NCBI RefSeq assembly: GCF_003024715.1
Contig: NZ_PYLO01000003.1
Coordinates: 248,001-312,000, forward strand
DNA length: 64,000 nucleotides
Source: Clostridium fessum
Lineage (GTDB): Bacteria; Bacillota; Clostridia; Lachnospirales; Lachnospiraceae
Reading direction: 5' to 3'
Of this stretch, positions 59,293-64,000 are shown one piece after another. A model generated the notes under the pieces. It saw only the letters and a program-made list of their open reading frames with translations, searched no databases and was not told the origin of the DNA. Position 1 is the stretch's first letter, and every line of letters starts with the position of its first letter. The position numbers and the translations under genes were made by a program.

Positions 59293-60649
59293 TGGACTTT
59301 TTAAATCCCGCGATAAGCCGACAAACAGCCTAAATGGCTCCGGCTATCGTTTTTTCTTTGGTGGCACCACCTCTGGCAAGGCCGTCAACGAACGATCTGC
59401 CATGCAGATGACTGCTGTATATGCCTGCGTAAGAATTCTATCGGAATCCATCGCATGCTTGCCGGTACATCTTTACCAATATAAGGATTCCGGCAGCAAG
59501 GAAAAGGCCCTCTCTCATCCACTGTATAAAATCCTGCATGATGAGCCCAACCCGGAAATGACCTCCTTTGTCTTTCGCGAAACGCTGATGACACACTTGT
59601 TACTGTATGGCAATGCCTATGCACAGATTATTCGCAACGGTAAAGGTCAGGTCATTGGGCTCTATCCGCTGATGCCTAACCGCATGACCGTGGATCGTGA
59701 TGAGCACGGGCACCTCTACTATCAATATCAGATGCAGGAGTCGGATGCCCAAACCATGAAAGCTGGAACGGTGACGCTCAGGCCATCCGATGTGCTTCAT
59801 GTACCAGGCCTCGGCTTTGATGGACTGGTTGGTTACTCGCCGATTGCCATGGCTAAGAATGCCATCGGCCTTTCCATCGCCACAGAGGAATACGGCGCTA
59901 AGTTTTTCGCAAATGGAGCTACTCCCGGAGGCCTGCTGGAATTTCCTGGCACCGTCAAGAATCCAGATGCCATCCGCGAAAGCTGGAACAAGGGTTTCTC
60001 CGGCAACAATTCTCATAAGATTGCCATTTTAGAGGAAGGCATGCACTACACGCCAATCTCTATCAGCCCGAATGAAGCGCAGTTTCTTGAAACACGTAAA
60101 TTTCAAATTGATGAAATCGCTCGAATCTTCAGAGTTCCTCCTCATATGGTAGGAGACCTGGAGAAGTCGAGCTTTTCTAATATTGAGCAGCAATCTCTGG
60201 AATATGTGAAGTACACCCTGGAGCCCTGGATTGTTCGATGGGAGCAGGCGCTAAACCGTGCCCTTCTATCAGATTCCGAGAAGGCTGCTTATTTTGTCAA
60301 GTTCAATGTAGATGGCCTGCTTCGCGGCGATTATCAAAGTCGTATGAACGGCTACGCTACAGCCCGTCAAAATGGCTGGATGTCTGCAAATGATATCCGT
60401 GAGCTTGAAAACCTGGACCGCATCCCAGCGGAGCTTGGTGGTGACTTATATCTCATCAACGGCAACATGACCAAGCTCGAAGATGCAGGAATATTTGCAG
60501 CCTCTTCTGCTGCTGGAAAGGAGAACGATTCCAATGAAGAAATTCTGGAACTGGAAAAATCAGACACAGACGAATCAAGAGACGCAGGAAACAGTGACAA
60601 CAAGAACACTGTTCCTGAACGGAACCATCGCCGAGGAAAGCTGGTTTGA
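59279..60649 (+). CDS. Portal protein (HK97 family)
   Basis: A 456-residue protein from the ATG at 59279, preceded by TTGGAGG. MQMTAVYACVRILSESIACL, HPLYKILHDEPNPEMTSFVF and FKIDEIARIF-like FQIDEIARIFRVPPHMVGDL are hallmarks of HK97-type portals, the dodecameric ring through which DNA enters the head. The C-terminal tail is acidic and disordered and overlaps the protease gene by 116 bp in another frame, an unusually long overlap. Confidence 0.95.
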   Translation: MNILSGLFKSRDKPTNSLNGSGYRFFFGGTTSGKAVNERSAMQMTAVYACVRILSESIACLPVHLYQYKDSGSKEKALSHPLYKILHDEPNPEMTSFVFRETLMTHLLLYGNAYAQIIRNGKGQVIGLYPLMPNRMTVDRDEHGHLYYQYQMQESDAQTMKAGTVTLRPSDVLHVPGLGFDGLVGYSPIAMAKNAIGLSIATEEYGAKFFANGATPGGLLEFPGTVKNPDAIRESWNKGFSGNNSHKIAILEEGMHYTPISISPNEAQFLETRKFQIDEIARIFRVPPHMVGDLEKSSFSNIEQQSLEYVKYTLEPWIVRWEQALNRALLSDSEKAAYFVKFNVDGLLRGDYQSRMNGYATARQNGWMSANDIRELENLDRIPAELGGDLYLINGNMTKLEDAGIFAASSAAGKENDSNEEILELEKSDTDESRDAGNSDNKNTVPERNHRRGKLV

Positions 60650-61289
60650 TGACGATATCACACCGGCCCTTTTTAAGGAGGAGCTCTTAAGTGGCTCTGG
60701 CGATATTACTGTCTGGATCAATTCACCAGGTGGCGACTGCGTGGCTGCTGCCCAGATCTATAACATGCTGATGGATTATAAAGGCAACGTTACCGTCAAG
60801 ATTGATGGTATTGCCGCCTCTGCTGCATCGGTTATTGCAATGGCCGGTACCAAGATAATGGTATCTCCTGTATCCATGCTAATGATTCATAACCCGGCCA
60901 CGATGGCCTTCGGTGATTCAGCAGAGATGCAAAAGGCCATCGCCATGCTGGAGGAAGTCAAGGAATCCATCATCAATGCCTATGAGATTAAGACCGGTCT
61001 GAGTCGAGCAAAAATCTCTCGTCTGATGGATGCCGAAACCTGGATGAATGCCAATATGGCCATTGAGCTTGGCTTTGCAGATGAAATTATGAAGCGTGAT
61101 ACGCAGGATGAAGCTGTTTCTCTTCCTGCAGCCTCTGCTTCTTTCTCTCGCGCAGCTGTCACCAACTCTCTTATCGAGAAGCTGGCAGCCAAATGTCATA
61201 TCCCGACAAGACCTGCTGAACCTGCTATTTCGGAGCGCTCTGTAGACAGTCTCATGGAGCGCCTAAACCTTATCAAACAACACATTTAA
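60534..61289 (+). CDS. ClpP-type head maturation protease
   Basis: A 251-residue protein from the ATG at 60534 with AAAGGAG upstream. SGDITVWINSPGGDCVAAAQ, IDGIAASAASVIAMAGTKIM (catalytic Ser near 97) and SMLMIHNPATMAFGDSAEMQ (His near 118) are the ClpP serine-protease motifs. It trims the capsid protein during prohead maturation. Its first 116 bases lie inside the portal gene. Confidence 0.95.
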   Translation: MKKFWNWKNQTQTNQETQETVTTRTLFLNGTIAEESWFDDDITPALFKEELLSGSGDITVWINSPGGDCVAAAQIYNMLMDYKGNVTVKIDGIAASAASVIAMAGTKIMVSPVSMLMIHNPATMAFGDSAEMQKAIAMLEEVKESIINAYEIKTGLSRAKISRLMDAETWMNANMAIELGFADEIMKRDTQDEAVSLPAASASFSRAAVTNSLIEKLAAKCHIPTRPAEPAISERSVDSLMERLNLIKQHI

Positions 61290-61305
61290 TGGAGGTAATA
61301 CTACT

Positions 61306-62493
61306 ATGACGATTAATGAACTTCGCGAAAAGCGTAACAACGCATGGAATGCTGCTAAGGCATTTCTGGATTCTCATCGTACCGAGAAGGGTACCCTCAC
61401 TGCAGAGGACGATGCAACCTATACCAGGATGGAACAGGATATCGCAGACCTTGGTAAGGAAATCGCTCGTCTGGAGCGCCAGGAGGCACTGGATGCCGAG
61501 CTTTCTAAGCCGGTAAATACTCCACTTACTTCTAAGCCTGCCTCTATCGCTTCCTCTAACACAAAGACCGGACGTGCATCCGATGCCTATAAGGCCGGAA
61601 TGCTCACTGCCCTTCGTTCTAACTTCAAGCAGATTTCTAACGTGCTGCAGGAAGGTGTGGACGCAGATGGTGGTTATCTGGTGCCAGATGAGTATGACCA
61701 TCGCCTGGTGGATGTCCTTACTGAGGAGAACATCCTGCGTAAGCTTGGTCACAAGATTACTACATCCGGTGAGCATAAGATCAACATCGCAGCAACTAAG
61801 CCTGCAGCTGCTTGGATCGAGGAGGGTGGCGCACTCAGCTTTGGTGATGCAACCTTCGACCAGATTTTGCTGGATGCCCATAAGCTGCATGTTGCAATCA
61901 AGGTAACTGAGGAGCTTCTTTACGACAATGCCTTTAATCTGGAGAGCTATATCATCGACATGTTCGGTAAGGCTCTTGCTAATGCTGAGGAGGATGCCTT
62001 CCTGAATGGTTCCGGTGTTGGTCAGCCTCTGGGACTTTTTGCTGCAACCGGTGGTGGAACGGCAGCTATTTCCACGGCTTCTCTTACCGCCGATGATGTG
62101 ATTAAGCTTGTGTATGCATTGAAGCGTCCTTACCGTAAGAACGCAAAATTCATCATGAACGATCAGACCATCGCTTCTATCCGCCAGCTCAAGGACAACA
62201 ATGGTGCCTATATGTGGCAGCCTTCTCTGGTGGCTGGTGAGCCGGATAAGCTCCTGGGCTATGATGTCTACACTTCTCCGTTCTGCCCTGCTGGAAAGAT
62301 TGCCTTCGGTGATTACAGCTACTACAACATCGGAGATCGTGGTACTCGTTCCTTCAAGCAGCTCACAGAGCTCTTTGCTGGAAACGGCATGATCGGCTAT
62401 GTTGCCAAGGAACGTGTGGATGGTAAGCTCATCCTTCCGGAGGCGGTACAGATTCTTACCATCACCGGTAGTGCAAAAGCTGCCAAGGCCTAA
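61306..62493 (+). CDS. HK97-type major capsid protein
   Basis: A 395-residue protein with GGAGG before the ATG. The first 100 residues are a coiled-coil scaffold-like delta domain (RTEKGTLTAEDDATYTRMEQ). The HK97 fold then begins at about 110 (DADGGYLVPDEYDHRLVDVL) and continues with GNGMIGYVAKERVDGKLILP. The delta domain is probably removed by the protease encoded just upstream. Confidence 0.96.
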   Translation: MTINELREKRNNAWNAAKAFLDSHRTEKGTLTAEDDATYTRMEQDIADLGKEIARLERQEALDAELSKPVNTPLTSKPASIASSNTKTGRASDAYKAGMLTALRSNFKQISNVLQEGVDADGGYLVPDEYDHRLVDVLTEENILRKLGHKITTSGEHKINIAATKPAAAWIEEGGALSFGDATFDQILLDAHKLHVAIKVTEELLYDNAFNLESYIIDMFGKALANAEEDAFLNGSGVGQPLGLFAATGGGTAAISTASLTADDVIKLVYALKRPYRKNAKFIMNDQTIASIRQLKDNNGAYMWQPSLVAGEPDKLLGYDVYTSPFCPAGKIAFGDYSYYNIGDRGTRSFKQLTELFAGNGMIGYVAKERVDGKLILPEAVQILTITGSAKAAKA

Positions 62494-62574
62494 GGTAGTC
62501 TGAGTGAAAGGTGGCGTCATTTGTGATGAATGGCGCTGCCCTTCCCATATCCTTAAGAATGGAGGCGATGAGAA

Positions 62575-62850
62575 ATGCTCATTACACTGGAAGAAATGAA
62601 GAACTATCTGCGAGTGGATTTTGATGATGACGACGCTCTCATCGAAACTCTAATCACCGCTGCAACAAGGATCTGCATGGATATTCTCCGTACAGAGAAT
62701 CTTGACGAGCTGTCTGCTTGTGAGAATGCCAAGGCTGCCATTTTTTATACCACTGCATACCTGTACGAGCACCGAGAGGAGGCAGATCATCACGCACTGA
62801 CGCTTACACTGCGCTCTCTGCTATTCGGTGCCAGAAAGGAGGTCTTCTGA
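62575..62850 (+). CDS. Head-tail connector protein (gp6-like)
   Basis: A 91-residue protein with GGAGGCG before the ATG. MLITLEEMKNYLRVDFDDDD and ALIETLITAATRICMDILRT are the start of the phage gp6-like/DNA-packaging connector family, which forms a ring below the portal. It is all helical. Its last base is shared with the next start. Confidence 0.92.
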   Translation: MLITLEEMKNYLRVDFDDDDALIETLITAATRICMDILRTENLDELSACENAKAAIFYTTAYLYEHREEADHHALTLTLRSLLFGARKEVF

Positions 62851-63182
62851 TGAACATTGAACTTTTAAATGTCCGCATCTTCATTACCAAAAATGAAGTA
62901 ACTGTGGATGCCATCGGAAACCATAAAACAAGCTGGGTACCCTACTACAGCTGCTATGCAACGGTAAGTGCTGAAGCAGGCAAGGAGGATACGGATGCTG
63001 GAATGATTGTAGACAATACGAAGGTCGATTTTACTACCCGGTGGTGCAAGAAGGCTGCCGCCTTAGATTCCACGCATTATCGTGTGGAGTTTAACGATAC
63101 GCTTTATGACATCACAGCCATCGACCACATGAATTACAAGAAAAAATGCATCAAACTCTCCTGTCAGAAAGTGAGGCGCTAA
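62850..63182 (+). CDS. Head closure (head-tail adaptor) protein
   Basis: A 110-residue protein with AAAGGAGG before the ATG. VRIFITKNEVTVDAIGNHKT, WVPYYSCYATVSAEAGKEDT and RVEFNDTLYDITAIDHMNYK are typical of the SPP1 gp16/head closure family. It links the connector ring to the tail. It is one base into the previous gene and two bases before the next. Confidence 0.9.
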   Translation: MNIELLNVRIFITKNEVTVDAIGNHKTSWVPYYSCYATVSAEAGKEDTDAGMIVDNTKVDFTTRWCKKAAALDSTHYRVEFNDTLYDITAIDHMNYKKKCIKLSCQKVRR

Positions 63183-63184
63183 CG

Positions 63185-63568
63185 ATGGCAACTGATCGTG
63201 TAAGCATTGGCCAGATGGCGGATGCGATTATGGATGGGCTGGAGGAATATGCCAACCTTGCAACAGATGACCTAAAAGCATCGGTCCGCAAGGCTGGTAA
63301 AACCGTCAAGGATGAGATTGCTGCAACTGCTCCCAAGGACACCGGAAAATACGCAAAGAGCTGGGCCGTGAAAACGCAAAGGGAAACATCCAATTCTCTG
63401 GATCTTGTGGTTCATTCTAAAAACCGCTATCAGCTGGCCCACCTTCTGGAATTTGGTCATGCCAAGAGAGGTGGTGGCCGTGTCGCTGCAAGGCCCCATA
63501 TCGCACCAGCGGAAGAAAAAGCGATTGATACACTGGAGCGTGAAATTGAAAAGGCCCTGAAAGGATAA
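63185..63568 (+). CDS. HK97 gp10-like head-tail joining protein
   Basis: A 127-residue protein from the ATG at 63185. KASVRKAGKTVKDEIAATAP, KDTGKYAKSWAVKTQRETSN and YQLAHLLEFGHAKRGGGRVA with RPHIAPAEEKAIDTLEREIE match the HK97 gp10 family (minor tail or joining protein). It fits between head closure and tail terminator. Confidence 0.93.
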   Translation: MATDRVSIGQMADAIMDGLEEYANLATDDLKASVRKAGKTVKDEIAATAPKDTGKYAKSWAVKTQRETSNSLDLVVHSKNRYQLAHLLEFGHAKRGGGRVAARPHIAPAEEKAIDTLEREIEKALKG

Positions 63569-63571
63569 CAC

Positions 63572-63892
63572 ATGGAGAAGTTAATCGAAATCATGAATAA
63601 AATAGGCCTTCCCTTTGCCTATGACCACTTTGCAGAGGGAGAAAGCCCGGATCCGCCGTTTATTTGTTATCTTTCCCCGAACAGCGACAACTTCGCCGCG
63701 GACGGGAAGGTCTACTATAAGGTCAATGAGATTCATATCGAACTGTATACCGACTGTAAGGACTTGTCGGCAGAACATCGTATAGAAGCCGTGCTCGATC
63801 AGCATGGTATTTTTTATGAAAAATCCGAGACTTGGATCGAATCGGAGAAGCTTTACGAAGTCCTGTATTCATTTGAAATGGAGGTAAATTAA
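63572..63892 (+). CDS. Tail terminator-like protein (gp11 position)
   Basis: A 106-residue protein. [40 protein letters not shown] and [15 protein letters not shown] fit the small tail-completion proteins that cap the tail tube. The position between gp10 and the tail tube gene supports the call; motif evidence is modest. Confidence 0.82.
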   Translation: MEKLIEIMNKIGLPFAYDHFAEGESPDPPFICYLSPNSDNFAADGKVYYKVNEIHIELYTDCKDLSAEHRIEAVLDQHGIFYEKSETWIESEKLYEVLYSFEMEVN

Positions 63893-63894
63893 CG

Positions 63895-64000
63895 ATGGCT
63901 GAAAAAGCAAACAAGGTGAAATTCAATCTGAAAAATACGCACTATGCGCTCCTTACCATTGGTGAGGGTGGCACACCCACCTTTGGAACGCCGGTTCCAA
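63895..64000 (+). CDS. Major tail (tube) protein, N-terminal part
   Basis: The frame opens at ATG 63895, nine bases after GGAGG, and runs off the window edge after 35 codons. It begins [20 protein letters not shown] and continues [13 protein letters not shown], typical of the siphophage phi13-type tail tube protein. The remainder lies outside the window. Confidence 0.8.
   Translation, partial: MAEKANKVKFNLKNTHYALLTIGEGGTPTFGTPVP

Larger units (their letters stand above)
43181..64000 (+). mobile_element. Prophage, replication and head genes (continues beyond the window)
   Basis: All genes lie on the plus strand with short spacing: early regulator, nuclease, ssDNA-binding protein, DNA polymerase, primase-helicase, VRR-NUC, SNF2 helicase, late regulator, HNH, terminases, portal, protease, capsid and connectors, ending in the tail tube gene. 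The order is that of a siphophage with HK97-type head common in Clostridia. No integrase or lysis genes are in view. The left boundary is hidden by the ICE. Confidence 0.88.

Overview
The window looks like part of a Firmicutes (Clostridia, most likely Lachnospiraceae-type gut anaerobe) chromosome. This rests on strong GGAGG ribosome binding sites, Tn1549-style conjugation genes (Maff2, PrgI, PcfB, DUF4366 and DUF4315 types), a Lachnospiraceae-type siphophage module and a PBP2a-like gene with BlaI-type operators. It is a patchwork of four blocks with visibly different base composition.

Block 1 (1-17384, AT-rich, almost all minus strand) is a resistance and defence region. It holds the 5' part of a PBP2a-like penicillin-binding protein behind three BlaI/MecI-like operators, two unrecognised AT-rich genes next to a palindrome-rich gap, a McrBC-type restriction system with a DUF6508-like protein, a complete type I restriction-modification locus (hsdM, hsdS, a third-TRD hsdS extension, hsdR) with two kinds of variable repeat in hsdS, a small helix-turn-helix protein, and a large NACHT (STAND) NTPase.

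Block 2 (about 17385-43180, GC-rich, all genes on minus) is a 25.8-kb integrative and conjugative element bounded by inverted repeats. Joining its ends rebuilds a near-perfect palindromic attP. It encodes a large serine recombinase at the left end, a sigma-like regulator, a small AT-rich cargo patch (secreted protein plus a mini membrane protein), a relaxase with MobC, a VapD-like pair, a type IV secretion set (VirB6/TrbL, VirB4, VirD4, PrgI, Maff2, PcfB, NlpC/P60 hydrolase), SpoVG, an MT-A70 methylase, ArdA anti-restriction, a C5 cytosine methylase and a ParB. Twenty copies of one 23-bp palindrome, absent from the flanks, are scattered through it, mostly between a stop codon and the next ribosome binding site. 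At least three of its genes appear to start at CTG or ATC at ideal spacing from a ribosome binding site.

Block 3 (43181-about 53160, plus strand) is the regulator and replication module of a prophage: sigma-like regulator, RecB/Cas4-like nuclease, ssDNA-binding protein, family A DNA polymerase, primase-helicase, VRR-NUC nuclease, SNF2 helicase and a late-regulator-like protein.

Block 4 (53187-64000, plus strand) is the packaging and head module: HNH, small and large terminase, a ParB-methylase fusion, portal, ClpP-type protease, HK97 capsid, connector proteins and the start of the tail tube gene. The prophage runs off the right edge. No rRNA, tRNA or CRISPR array was seen.
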